DNA of 64,000 nt, taken from contig JAJECX010000043.1 in assembly GCA_022821805.1 (NCBI GenBank), forward strand, positions 1 through 64,000, read 5' to 3'. Each line of letters starts with the position of its first letter. The first letter of the stretch is position 1. This stretch comes from Anaerolineae bacterium. GTDB taxonomy: Bacteria; Chloroflexota; Anaerolineae; Aggregatilineales; Phototrophicaceae. This document shows, piece by piece, positions 8,351-16,219 of this stretch. The translations under genes and the position numbers were made by a program. The notes beneath the pieces were generated by a model, which had not been told where the DNA came from, made no database searches, and worked only from the letters and a program-made list of their open reading frames with translations.

Positions 8351-8956
8351 CTAGTTTCCGTCGCCGATTGCGAAGCGTTGGAAGCGGCCGATGTGGATCG
8401 TCTCGCCGACCTCGGCGACCGTTTCTTGAAGGTATTGGCTGATGGTCTTGTCATCGTCTTTGATGAAGGCTTGCTCCATCAGCACAATCTCTTCGTACCA
8501 CTTGTTCAGGCGGCCCGCGACGATCTTCTCGGCGATATGTTCCGGCTTGCCTTCTTCCAGCGCCCGCTCCAACTGAATGCGCGATTCCGCCTCCACGATG
8601 TCGCCCGGCACATCTTCCCGCTTGACGTATTTGGGGCTCATATTGGCGATGTGCATGGCGATGTCTTTGGCGAAGGCCTTGAAGCGGTCGGTCGCGGCGA
8701 CGAAATCCGTCTCGCAATTCACTTCCACGATCACCGCCAGCCGATTGTCGAAATGCAGGTAATTGCCGATGACGCCTTCGTTGGCGCTGCGCCCCTTGCC
8801 TTGCAGCTTGATGCCGTCTTTGAGCGCCTTTTCCCGCAAGAATGCGGCGGCCGCCTCCAGATCGCCATCGTGCTGCTCCAGCGCATTCTTGCAATCCAGG
8901 GGACCAGCGCCCGTCAAGTCCCGCAGTGCCTTTACCTCTTTTGCGCTTACTGCCAT
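8351..8956 (-). CDS. tsf: Translation elongation factor Ts
   Basis: Nucleotide-exchange factor for EF-Tu. 201 residues, the short form (about 200, against 280 in E. coli). The N-terminal UBA-like domain has VKALRDLTGAGPLDCKNAL, a form of the family motif LR..TGAG..DCK. The core has GVIGNYLHFDNRLAVIVEVNCETDFVA, also diagnostic. The C-terminal part contains KPEHIAEKIVAGRLNKWY and a tail HIGRFQRFAIG. It follows rpsB by 35 bases and is surely co-transcribed with it. Confidence 0.97.
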   Translation of the reverse strand: MAVSAKEVKALRDLTGAGPLDCKNALEQHDGDLEAAAAFLREKALKDGIKLQGKGRSANEGVIGNYLHFDNRLAVIVEVNCETDFVAATDRFKAFAKDIAMHIANMSPKYVKREDVPGDIVEAESRIQLERALEEGKPEHIAEKIVAGRLNKWYEEIVLMEQAFIKDDDKTISQYLQETVAEVGETIHIGRFQRFAIGDGN

Positions 8957-8991
8957 ATTCAGATTTGTCTCCGTGCTACTGAGTGGATGTC

Positions 8992-9903
8992 TTAATCTGC
9001 GCTCTCGCTTGCGCCTTCGCCGACGGCTTCCGCCTCGTCACTATTGTCGCTGGTATCGCCTTCACCATCGGCGCTTCCATCTCCTTCGTCACCGAATAGA
9101 TTGGTATCGCGCAATTTCGCCAAAGTCGATTCGCCGAGCAGATCTTCATCGGCAAGTTCTTCGTCATAGGCGTCGGTGAAAGTCTCTTCTTCTTCTTCTT
9201 CAATGCCAGCCGACTGGCGCAAATTATGCCCCTCATTGACGGCATCGGCCAGCGCGCCGATCAATAGCCGAATCGAGCGCATGGCATCGTCGTTGGCGGG
9301 CAGGATATGGTCGACCATATCGGGGTTGGCATTGGTATCGACCAGCGCCATCACCGGTATCTTCAAGATATTGGCTTCCTTGACGGCGGTGAACTCGCGC
9401 TCGGCGTCTACCACGATCAAGAGATCGGGTACGCGCGTCATCTCGCGGATGCCGCCCAAGCGCAATTGCAGCTTGGCGATTTTACGCTCCAGCACCAGCC
9501 CCTCTTTCTTCGTGAGCCGGTCGAATTCGCCGGCGTCGCGCCGCTGTTCCAGTTGTTTCAAGGTGTCGATGCGACTGCGGATCGTCTTCCAGTTGGTGAG
9601 CGTGCCGCCAAGCCAGCGGTAATTGACATAGGGCATCGCGCAGCGCTCGGCTTCGCGCTGGACGATTTCCTGCGCTTGGCGCTTGGTGCCGACGAAGAGC
9701 GCCGATCCGCCTCCGGCGACAAGATTGGCGATCATGTCGTGAAAACTATTGAGGTTTTTTAATGTGATCTGCAAATCGATGATGTGAATCCCGTTGCGTT
9801 GGGTGAAGATGAATTCATCCATCTTGGGATTCCACTTATTGGTGCGGTGCCCGAAATGGACACCTGTTTCGAGCAGGGTACGCATCTTTACAGCTGAAGG
9901 CAT
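8992..9903 (-). CDS. rpsB: 30S ribosomal protein S2
   Basis: Ribosomal small-subunit protein. With the start at ATG 9903 it has 303 residues. AAGGAGTTCTCTA directly before this ATG decides the start. S2 signatures: MRTLLETGVHFGHRTNKWNPKM, FIFTQRNGIHIIDLQ, the VGTKRQAQ region, and PVMALVDTNANPDMVDHILPANDDAMRSI. The last 80 residues or so are an acidic, disordered-looking extension (EEEEEE-type, then Asp/Gly/Glu repeats) beyond the standard 230-250-residue protein. Its start overlaps the stop of a 13-codon leader frame (TAATG). It is first in the operon with tsf, the MerB-like gene and pyrH. Confidence 0.97.
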   Translation of the reverse strand: MPSAVKMRTLLETGVHFGHRTNKWNPKMDEFIFTQRNGIHIIDLQITLKNLNSFHDMIANLVAGGGSALFVGTKRQAQEIVQREAERCAMPYVNYRWLGGTLTNWKTIRSRIDTLKQLEQRRDAGEFDRLTKKEGLVLERKIAKLQLRLGGIREMTRVPDLLIVVDAEREFTAVKEANILKIPVMALVDTNANPDMVDHILPANDDAMRSIRLLIGALADAVNEGHNLRQSAGIEEEEEETFTDAYDEELADEDLLGESTLAKLRDTNLFGDEGDGSADGEGDTSDNSDEAEAVGEGASESAD

Positions 9904-9944
9904 TAGAGAACTCCTTGGGGTAACGGTGTTTGATTCTCGCACAT
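9903..9944 (-). CDS. Short leader ORF translationally coupled to rpsB
   Basis: A 13-codon frame reading MCENQTPLPQGVL starts at ATG 9944 (or one codon earlier at 9947) behind a strong GGAGGA site at 9951-9956. It stops in TAATG, so its stop overlaps the rpsB start. The geometry is that of translational coupling. It also holds the rpsB ribosome site within its own codons (CAAGGAGTT). It may be a regulatory upstream ORF, or an accident of an SD-like structure in the S2 leader. Confidence 0.4.
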   Translation of the reverse strand: MCENQTPLPQGVL

Positions 9945-10044
9945 CATTCTTCCTCCGGTGACAATCCGCCTCGGCGGACAACACCCACCGCGAGTCCTGA
10001 TGTGTGGGATTTGGATTCGCGTCATTGCCTCGAATCCGCGGCGG

Positions 10045-10073
10045 ATTCTATCATAGGCGCGCGCTCTGAGCAA
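10045..10073 (-). promoter_or_regulatory. Probable promoter of the rpsB operon
   Basis: Minus strand: TTGCTC (10073-10068), a 17-base spacer, then TAGAAT (10050-10045). It would give a leader of about 135 bases before rpsB. The leader contains a nested hairpin (TCCGCC/GGCGGA within GGTG/CACC) just ahead of the short leader ORF. S2 leaders in other bacteria are structured and autoregulatory. Confidence 0.5.
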
Positions 10074-10116
10074 TGATCGGTTTATTCGCGGTGCAGGACC
10101 TTGAATGTGGTTGCGA

Positions 10117-11235
10117 TTAGGTGAACGCCCGGTCCAGAATCTCCTCCAAAGCGGCAATGAAGGCTTGATTGCTCTCCCGCGTTCCCGCGCTGACCCGCAT
10201 GCCAAAAGGCATATTATTGCGCGTCTGCGTGCGCAGCAGGAAGCCGCGCTCATGCAGCTGCCGATTGAGGTCCTCGGCTGGTATCGGCGTTTCAAACATG
10301 ATGAAATTGGTGGACGATTTCCAATACTTGATATCGAGCCGGTCGAAGCGGCTGGAAAGCCATGCCACTTCCCCGCGCAAATAGTCGATGCAGCGCCGCA
10401 CGTGCGCTTGATCCTGGCAGGCGGCGATGCCGGCCGCCAGCGCCAGCTTGTTCTGATGAAAGCCGCGATGCAAACCGGCGATGGCATTGGCAATCTCCGG
10501 CTTGGCGATGCCATATCCCAGTCGCATTCCAGCCAATCCGTAGGCTTTGGAAAAGCTGTGCGCGATTGCGATATTCCGCCCATCCAGCGCATACTGAATC
10601 GAATCGGGGAAATCGGGCGCGTCGACGAAATGATGGTAGACCTCGTCTACGACAACGAGCACATGATCCGGCAGGTCGCGCATGAGCGCACCCATCGACT
10701 GCGCTGTGGTAATCGTGCCGGTCGGATTGTTGGGATTGCAAAGCATGATCATCTTGGTCGCATCGTTTACGACGCCAAGCACAGCCTCGGGTCGGTACTG
10801 AAACGTATCGGGCGCGAGCGGCGCTTCAATGATCTTGGCGCCCAGCGGTTCCGCCACCTTGCGGTAAGCGCCGCTGAATGTTGGCGGCGACAGTATCACT
10901 TCATCGCCGGGCGCGAGATAAGCGCGCGCGATCAACTCCAGCGTTTCAAAGCCGCTGCAGCCGGTGAAGATTTGCTCGGGCGCCAGTCCTCGCCCCAGCG
11001 CCTCGCAGATCGCCTGCCGAAGCGCGATATCGGAATATTCGGGATAGTAGGACAGCGTCGGCGCGACGGAGTTGATCGCTTCGACGACGCGCGGAGACGG
11101 TCCCAGCGGATTCTCGTTATTCCCCATCGGATAGACCTTTTCGACGCCTTGCCGCTGGCGAAGATCTTCCGGCGAAACAAGGCTGTCCTGCCGCGTGAAA
11201 GGCTCAAGATGGGGATTGTGACGCAGTTTACTCAT
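10117..11235 (-). CDS. hisC: Histidinol-phosphate/aromatic aminotransferase, class I/II PLP
   Basis: A fold-type I PLP enzyme of 372 residues, most like HisC, which converts imidazole-acetol phosphate to histidinol phosphate using glutamate. Motifs: MGNNENPLGPSPRV at the start of the domain, LCNPNNPTGT, VVVDEVYHHF with the cofactor-contacting Asp and Tyr, and SFSKAYGLAGMRLGY with the Schiff-base lysine. NNENPLGPS and the overall length favour HisC over other subfamilies. The aromatic aminotransferase branch is close, so substrate choice is not certain. hisG is 39 kb away and no other his genes are here, so the pathway is scattered. Confidence 0.85.
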   Translation of the reverse strand: MSKLRHNPHLEPFTRQDSLVSPEDLRQRQGVEKVYPMGNNENPLGPSPRVVEAINSVAPTLSYYPEYSDIALRQAICEALGRGLAPEQIFTGCSGFETLELIARAYLAPGDEVILSPPTFSGAYRKVAEPLGAKIIEAPLAPDTFQYRPEAVLGVVNDATKMIMLCNPNNPTGTITTAQSMGALMRDLPDHVLVVVDEVYHHFVDAPDFPDSIQYALDGRNIAIAHSFSKAYGLAGMRLGYGIAKPEIANAIAGLHRGFHQNKLALAAGIAACQDQAHVRRCIDYLRGEVAWLSSRFDRLDIKYWKSSTNFIMFETPIPAEDLNRQLHERGFLLRTQTRNNMPFGMRVSAGTRESNQAFIAALEEILDRAFT

Positions 11236-11341
11236 ATAGCTGCCGCCGCAGTAATTCTCGAATTGGCCTCAAGAAGTGGATAATAGCCTGTTCGCCAATG
11301 GGAGGAAAGTTGTCGTTTGACGGCGCTTGCCGATTGGCGCT

Positions 11342-11746
11342 TCATCGAGGATTCCGAAGTAGCAGCGAACTGCTGCGCTTGGCCTGGAAGCCAAACCTAG
11401 CGTAAAAGCCTTCCAATTCGGGCGCGCAGTCCAGCATGATTTCCTCGATATGCTGCATGCGCTTCAGCAATTTGTCGAGCATCTCGGAAGCGATGCCCTG
11501 ACCGCGGTAGGCGCTATCCACCACGACATCATCAATCAGGGCGCGATAACGGTCATCGGTGATCACGCGCGAAAAACCGATCAGTTGATCTTCATCCCAA
11601 ACGCCAAGCGTAAAATGACTGCGATCCAACATCTGCTGGATTTCCAGCGGATCGCGCGTATTCGCCCAACCCGTCTGCTTATAAAGCACGATCAATTGCT
11701 CGGGACTGATCGGCTCGGTGAAAGAGAAAATATATGCTATGTTCAT
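11342..11746 (-). CDS. GNAT-family N-acetyltransferase
   Basis: About 134 residues, a single GNAT domain. The acetyl-CoA loop is visible in VVDSAYRGQGIASEMLDKLL (R/Q-x-x-G-x-G/A pattern). The C-terminal strand ends with LEGFYARFGFQ, the family's final motif. I start at MNIAYIFSFTEP (11746); an ATG four codons earlier is possible. The substrate is unknown. The upstream region is shared divergently with the esterase-like gene at 12018. Confidence 0.85.
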   Translation of the reverse strand: MNIAYIFSFTEPISPEQLIVLYKQTGWANTRDPLEIQQMLDRSHFTLGVWDEDQLIGFSRVITDDRYRALIDDVVVDSAYRGQGIASEMLDKLLKRMQHIEEIMLDCAPELEGFYARFGFQAKRSSSLLLRNPR

Positions 11747-12017
11747 TGCTTGCCCCATGCTCGGTTCTCGCGCGGGATTTCGCGCCAGACCTCTTCGGAT
11801 TCAGTTTTGCACTCTCGTCACGATCCCACATCATCATACAGCAATCAAGCGAATGCCGTTGCGAAATTGCGCGCATTGTCCTGCGTGCAAAACCGAAGAG
11901 GGAACGATGCACTGGCATAGGCGGGAGATTAATCAGGCAGCCTCAATGCGTTTTTGCTCAGGCGGCGCCGGTGCTACAATGGGGCTGTCGCTGCCGCAGC
12001 GACAAGGAGGGCGGGGC

Positions 12018-13220
12018 GTGGCGTCTTCAAGGTGGAGTTCTTTCATTCAATTTTTGTGCGAGGTCTATCAGACGCCGCCGATTGATCGTCAGAATCTGGT
12101 GGACGAACTGCTCACGACGCAAGACAACTGGCCCTGGGTCGAGCGCAGCAAAGCGACCTTCGTTTACGAATCGGTGACGGCGCAGAATGTGGCGCTCAAC
12201 ATCGACATCGTCAATCGTGATCCACCCTTCGAAAACCTGGTCAAGCTGGATGACACTTCGCTCTGGTATTATCAACGCTTCTTTGAGCGTGACGCCCTTG
12301 TCGACTATATGTTCGCGATTGATGATCCCGGCACGCCGCTGGCGCAGGAAGTTGACCTGATGGAGCGCGTCGGCCGCTATTGGCAATCCGATTCGCGCAA
12401 TGCGCTTTCGATGAACGCCAATCGTGTGCAAACATCGGTGCTGCAGATGCCGCGCGCGCGACCTTTCCCCGCTTGGCAGGCGATGAGCGCCGTCGCCCGC
12501 GGCCGCGTCTATCGACATCAATTCAGTTCAGCGCAGCTCGGTTTCGGCAGCCGCAGCTTATGGGTCTATACGCCGCCGGGCTACGACGCCAACGACGGCC
12601 GCAGTTATCGCTTGCTCGTGCTTCTGGACGGGCAATGGGCGATGAATGCGCTGGAAGCGCCCTATATCGCCGATGCGCTGATCAAGCACGGGCGGATGGA
12701 GCCGATCATTATCGCCATGCTCGCTGGCGGCAGTCAGTCGGAGCGGGTGGCCGAATATGTCGGCAATGACAAACACTACGCTATGATTGTGGCTGAGTTG
12801 CTTCCATTCTTGCAGGCGGAGCACCGGATTGAGCCGCTCGACCTGGGGCTGGGCGGGATGGGCGAGGGCGCGATCGCAGCTGCTCATGCGGCGCTGAAGA
12901 ACCCGGCGATCTTCGGCCATTTGATTCTGATCTCGCCGCCCCTCGGTCGGGCGCCAGCGGTGCGGCTATTGAAAGAATTCGCCCAGCGCTTCCGCGATTC
13001 GCCGATTCTGCCCAATCGGATTTTCCATTCGGTCGGGCGCTATGAGCAAGACTTACGCTTTTATCAGCCGGCTTTGGCGCTGCGCGGCATACTGGAGCGG
13101 CGCATGACGCATGACCCCGACTTGAAATATCGCTTTGTTGAGCTGGGCAGCGGGCATAGCTTGGCCGCCTTCAAGAGCGTGATGCCAGAAGCGCTGGCGC
13201 ATGTATTTCCGCCGCGCTAG
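12018..13220 (+). CDS. Esterase-D/enterochelin-esterase-like protein, possibly inactive
   Basis: 400 residues starting at GTG 12018, chosen because AGGAGG lies 8 bases before it; the frame is open further upstream without such a site. Residues about 1-150 resemble the N-terminal cap of Fes-type esterases. The rest is an alpha/beta-hydrolase (RSLWVYTPPGYDAND, LLVLLDGQWAMN). At the nucleophile elbow, where relatives have G-x-S-x-G, the sequence is GGMGEGAIAAAH with no serine in the turn. The late histidine (GSGHSLAAF) is kept. It may be a non-catalytic relative or use another residue. It lies 15 bases before rsmI. Confidence 0.75.
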   Translation: MASSRWSSFIQFLCEVYQTPPIDRQNLVDELLTTQDNWPWVERSKATFVYESVTAQNVALNIDIVNRDPPFENLVKLDDTSLWYYQRFFERDALVDYMFAIDDPGTPLAQEVDLMERVGRYWQSDSRNALSMNANRVQTSVLQMPRARPFPAWQAMSAVARGRVYRHQFSSAQLGFGSRSLWVYTPPGYDANDGRSYRLLVLLDGQWAMNALEAPYIADALIKHGRMEPIIIAMLAGGSQSERVAEYVGNDKHYAMIVAELLPFLQAEHRIEPLDLGLGGMGEGAIAAAHAALKNPAIFGHLILISPPLGRAPAVRLLKEFAQRFRDSPILPNRIFHSVGRYEQDLRFYQPALALRGILERRMTHDPDLKYRFVELGSGHSLAAFKSVMPEALAHVFPPR

Positions 13221-13235
13221 GGTGAAGCAATTCAA

Positions 13236-14069
13236 ATGGGCGCACTCTACATCGTTCCAACGCCGATAGGCAATCTGGAAGACATGACGCTGCGCGCCCT
13301 GCGCATTTTGCGCGAAGTCTCGCTGATCGCCGCCGAAGACACCCGGACATCGCGCGTCCTGACGCGACATTATGACATCAACACGCCCATGACCAGCTAT
13401 CACGAGCACAACAAGATCGCCAAGCTGGACGAGGTAAGCGCCGCGCTGGAAAACGGCGATGTGGCGTTGATCTCGGATGCGGGCACGCCGGGCATCTCCG
13501 ATCCGGGTTTCGAGTTGATTGCGGCGGCGATTGAGCGCGGACACGAGGTCGTTCCGCTGCCGGGCGCGAACGCGCTCACAACGGCGCTGGTTGGCTCGGG
13601 ACTGGCTTGCGACCGCTTCGCTTATCTTGGCTTTCTGCCGCGCAAGCCGGCGGCGCTGCGTGAATTGCTTGCTGAATACGCCGAGCGGGGCGAAACACTG
13701 GTCGCCTATGAGAGTCCCTACCGTCTGGCGCAGTCGCTTGCGATGATCGCCGACGTACTGGGCGCTGATCGGCGGGTATGCGTCGCCCGCGAAATCAGCA
13801 AGAAATTCGAAGAGTTTTATCGCGGCTCGGCGAGCGAACTGCGCGAATCTTTCGCCGACGACAATCCACGCGGCGAGGTCACGCTCGTGATCGGCGGCGC
13901 CGACCCGGGCGCGTCTGTTTGGAACGAGGCGAAAGTAATTAGGGCGCTTTCCGCGCGGCTGGACGCGGGCGAGCCGCTCTCGCGCGCCGCTAGCACTGTC
14001 GCCAAACTGGCTCGCTGGAAGAAGAACGCGGTTTATCGGCTGGGTGTCAGTGGCGAAGAATCAGAATGA
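13236..14069 (+). CDS. rsmI: 16S rRNA (cytidine-1402-2'-O)-methyltransferase
   Basis: SAM-dependent methyltransferase acting on C1402 in the ribosomal P site. 277 residues in a tetrapyrrole-methylase fold. Signatures: GALYIVPTPIGNLEDMTLRAL at the N-terminus, AAEDTRTSRVLTRHY, SYHEHNK, SDAGTPGISDPG, and the VPLPGANALTTAL loop. The C-terminal REISKKFEEFYRGSASEL segment is also typical of the family. It follows the esterase-like gene on the same strand and converges with the gene at 14075, with 5 bases between the stops. Confidence 0.96.
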   Translation: MGALYIVPTPIGNLEDMTLRALRILREVSLIAAEDTRTSRVLTRHYDINTPMTSYHEHNKIAKLDEVSAALENGDVALISDAGTPGISDPGFELIAAAIERGHEVVPLPGANALTTALVGSGLACDRFAYLGFLPRKPAALRELLAEYAERGETLVAYESPYRLAQSLAMIADVLGADRRVCVAREISKKFEEFYRGSASELRESFADDNPRGEVTLVIGGADPGASVWNEAKVIRALSARLDAGEPLSRAASTVAKLARWKKNAVYRLGVSGEESE

Positions 14070-14074
14070 CTGGA

Positions 14075-15793
14075 TCACTCCTTGTCGGCGCGCAGGCGGG
14101 AACTGTCGACATCGATTGCATGTTCCAGCAGGCTGGATCGCAGGGCTTCCCACTGATCTTCGCGCAGGGCGCATGCCGTCGGTCCCAAGCGCGCGCCCAA
14201 ATAGCGGCGTAACGCCGGGATCGCATAGATCTTTTCCAGCGTCTCTTCCGAGGTCGCGCGCAGGACGAGCATCGATTCAAGAGTCACGGAGGTTAGGGCG
14301 TCCGCCTGCCAATTGCGCAGGAGTTTGACGATTGGCAGCGGCATCGGCTTGCCTTCGAGATGACGAGCGATGAATGAATGGATATGCTGCGTGGTGATGT
14401 CTTGGGCGGCGGCGCGTTGGATGCTTCCGGCATCAATTCGATAGTGATAAGGATCGCCAGCCTTCTCACAATGGGCGAAGCGCGCCAGCTGAAATCGCTC
14501 AAATCGACTGACCCGGCGTGATACAAGCAAGGCGCCGTCGCCGCGCAGGTCGATGCGAGCATTTGGCTCGCTTGGTTGGGGCCATTCGTTATGTTCGAGG
14601 AAAGCGCGTCCGTAGGCGGTCAAGCGCGCCACGTCCTCGCCGGTATCAACCAAGCCGAGCCAGTGCATCGGTCCCGCTAGATAAAACTCAATGAGCGACC
14701 CTTCGACCGCGTCCCAACTCTCGAAGCCGGAAAGAAACTCGCCGGCCTCATTGCGGATGTACCAACTGTCGTAATCGCCATCGAGACGCTGAAAATCGGG
14801 CTCATATTCCTTGATGATTTCGATGAGATCGTTGACTGACACCCAGCCTTGTTGCGGCAGCAGGTCGGCGAGCAGCTGCATTACGGCGCCACGCGCTGCC
14901 GCCGCATCGTAAGACCAGCCGGAGTCTTCCGGGTATAAGCCGGGGATATGCCACATTTCGCGATAGCTCGCGCAGGCGAGCCATGCTCTTGCGAGCTGCT
15001 CGATCTGTCGGGCGCGCGACGCCTTGAGCCAGCTTCGCGCTTCGCCGCGCCGGGGATGCGCCTTGCCATCTTCGCGCGAAATGAGGTCGGCGCTTTCGGC
15101 GATGCCCAGCATAAACGACAGTCGGTTCTCATGCGGCTGCAATAGATACCGACCTATGTTTGCGGAAAAGTCCGGCGCGAAACGCTCGCCTTCCAGCGCA
15201 GCCGGATGCGTTTGCAGCGCTGCCAGCAGTGTGGTCAAATCGTCAACGATGGAGGTATCAGCGGGGGAAACCTCATCAACGGCATCAATAAGCCCGAGGG
15301 CGCGCATCTCTTCGGGCGGAACGTCCATACCCTCATCCAACTTGTCGTAGCTCGTTTTATGCAGCGGCAGGGCGGCGATCAAGTCAGGCGGTACAAAGAT
15401 AAAACCGATCAGATTGTCGTCTACTTTGTCAAAACCCTCGCCGATGAAGCCCTGATAGAACAAAGTCTCGGCGATGGATTCGCCTTGCGTATGCGGTTGT
15501 TCGCGCTCGATTTGCGCCCGCCCGAGCTTGCGGATCTTGCCGTAGAAGCGCTCGAACTGGCCGATCTTCATGCGGCTTTGCGCGCTGCTGACCAGGAGCT
15601 GCAGCGCAGTACGCGCGGGCTCATCAAGCCGGTCCCAGACTGCCTCGGCGGATTCCGGGTCGATCATTGCCGCCTGCAGCTGGCGGATTAACTCGTCATC
15701 GCTGAGGCTCTTGCCGTCGATCCGCCAGGTTTCAGCCAATGCCGGCAGCATGCCCGGATCGTAGTCGTGAAGGGTGGCGAACAGGTTCTTCAT
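14075..15793 (-). CDS. Large helical protein, possible helicase-associated (XPB/Ssl2 C-terminal-like) domain
   Basis: 572 residues, no membrane segment, mostly alpha-helical with a regular winged-helix feel in the middle (WVSVNDLIEIIKEYEPDF). The C-terminal 130 residues contain YHYRIDAGSIQRAAAQDITTQHIHSFIARHLEGKPMPLPIVKLLRNW. That recalls the helicase C-terminal/XPB-Ssl2-like domain found in stand-alone bacterial proteins that lack ATPase motifs. No Walker motifs are present, so it is not itself a helicase. It is preceded, with an ATGA overlap, by a zinc-ribbon-like protein; the pair is probably translated together. The domain call is tentative. Confidence 0.65.
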   Translation of the reverse strand: MKNLFATLHDYDPGMLPALAETWRIDGKSLSDDELIRQLQAAMIDPESAEAVWDRLDEPARTALQLLVSSAQSRMKIGQFERFYGKIRKLGRAQIEREQPHTQGESIAETLFYQGFIGEGFDKVDDNLIGFIFVPPDLIAALPLHKTSYDKLDEGMDVPPEEMRALGLIDAVDEVSPADTSIVDDLTTLLAALQTHPAALEGERFAPDFSANIGRYLLQPHENRLSFMLGIAESADLISREDGKAHPRRGEARSWLKASRARQIEQLARAWLACASYREMWHIPGLYPEDSGWSYDAAAARGAVMQLLADLLPQQGWVSVNDLIEIIKEYEPDFQRLDGDYDSWYIRNEAGEFLSGFESWDAVEGSLIEFYLAGPMHWLGLVDTGEDVARLTAYGRAFLEHNEWPQPSEPNARIDLRGDGALLVSRRVSRFERFQLARFAHCEKAGDPYHYRIDAGSIQRAAAQDITTQHIHSFIARHLEGKPMPLPIVKLLRNWQADALTSVTLESMLVLRATSEETLEKIYAIPALRRYLGARLGPTACALREDQWEALRSSLLEHAIDVDSSRLRADKE

Positions 15794-16161
15794 TTTTGCC
15801 GCGTTCCGGCGCCCACCAGCGCAGCGTAGATGTCAAAATGATAGGCGAGCTTGGCGTAGTCATCGGCGCTGAAAATGATGCGGGTGGGCGCGGCGCAGGT
15901 GGGGCAGAAGAAGTCAAGGAAGCCTTGCTCGTCCGTCTTCAGCGCTGGCGTCATATCATCGAAAACGCGCCGAAGTTTCCATTTGAAAGCCGAGCGCTCA
16001 TTCGCTTGATAAAAGCTGCGCCAGCGAAAGCGAATCCGATGGCTGCAGCGCGGGCAGCAGTAGATGCAGGCGCCGGCGACGCGGTTGCGGTAGTCCTCGC
16101 CTTCAAGCAAGCCGTGAAACACCGAATGGGCTTCATAGTGGTCAATCCGCGCGCTTCGCAT
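15790..16161 (-). CDS. Small zinc-ribbon-like protein
   Basis: About 123 residues with two cysteine clusters, CIYCCPRCSH near the middle and FFCPTCAAP later. They are spaced as two zinc knuckles of one ribbon or rubredoxin-like knuckle. The start is uncertain: two adjacent ATGs at 16164/16161 follow GGTGAGG, and a frame start at 16200 is also open. The stop overlaps the start of the 572-residue protein by four bases (ATGA), so the two are likely partners. I do not recognise the family. Confidence 0.6.
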   Translation of the reverse strand: MRSARIDHYEAHSVFHGLLEGEDYRNRVAGACIYCCPRCSHRIRFRWRSFYQANERSAFKWKLRRVFDDMTPALKTDEQGFLDFFCPTCAAPTRIIFSADDYAKLAYHFDIYAALVGAGTRQK

Positions 16162-16219
16162 CATCCTCACCGGCGAACTGTTACCGCTCCATTCTAGCAT
16201 AGTTCGCCGATGGGATTGG

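Noticed and set aside
10105..11283. 392-codon plus-strand frame opposite hisC
   Set aside because: It is a long mirror frame caused by the codon bias of hisC. hisC has all the motifs, the frame has none and no ribosome site.
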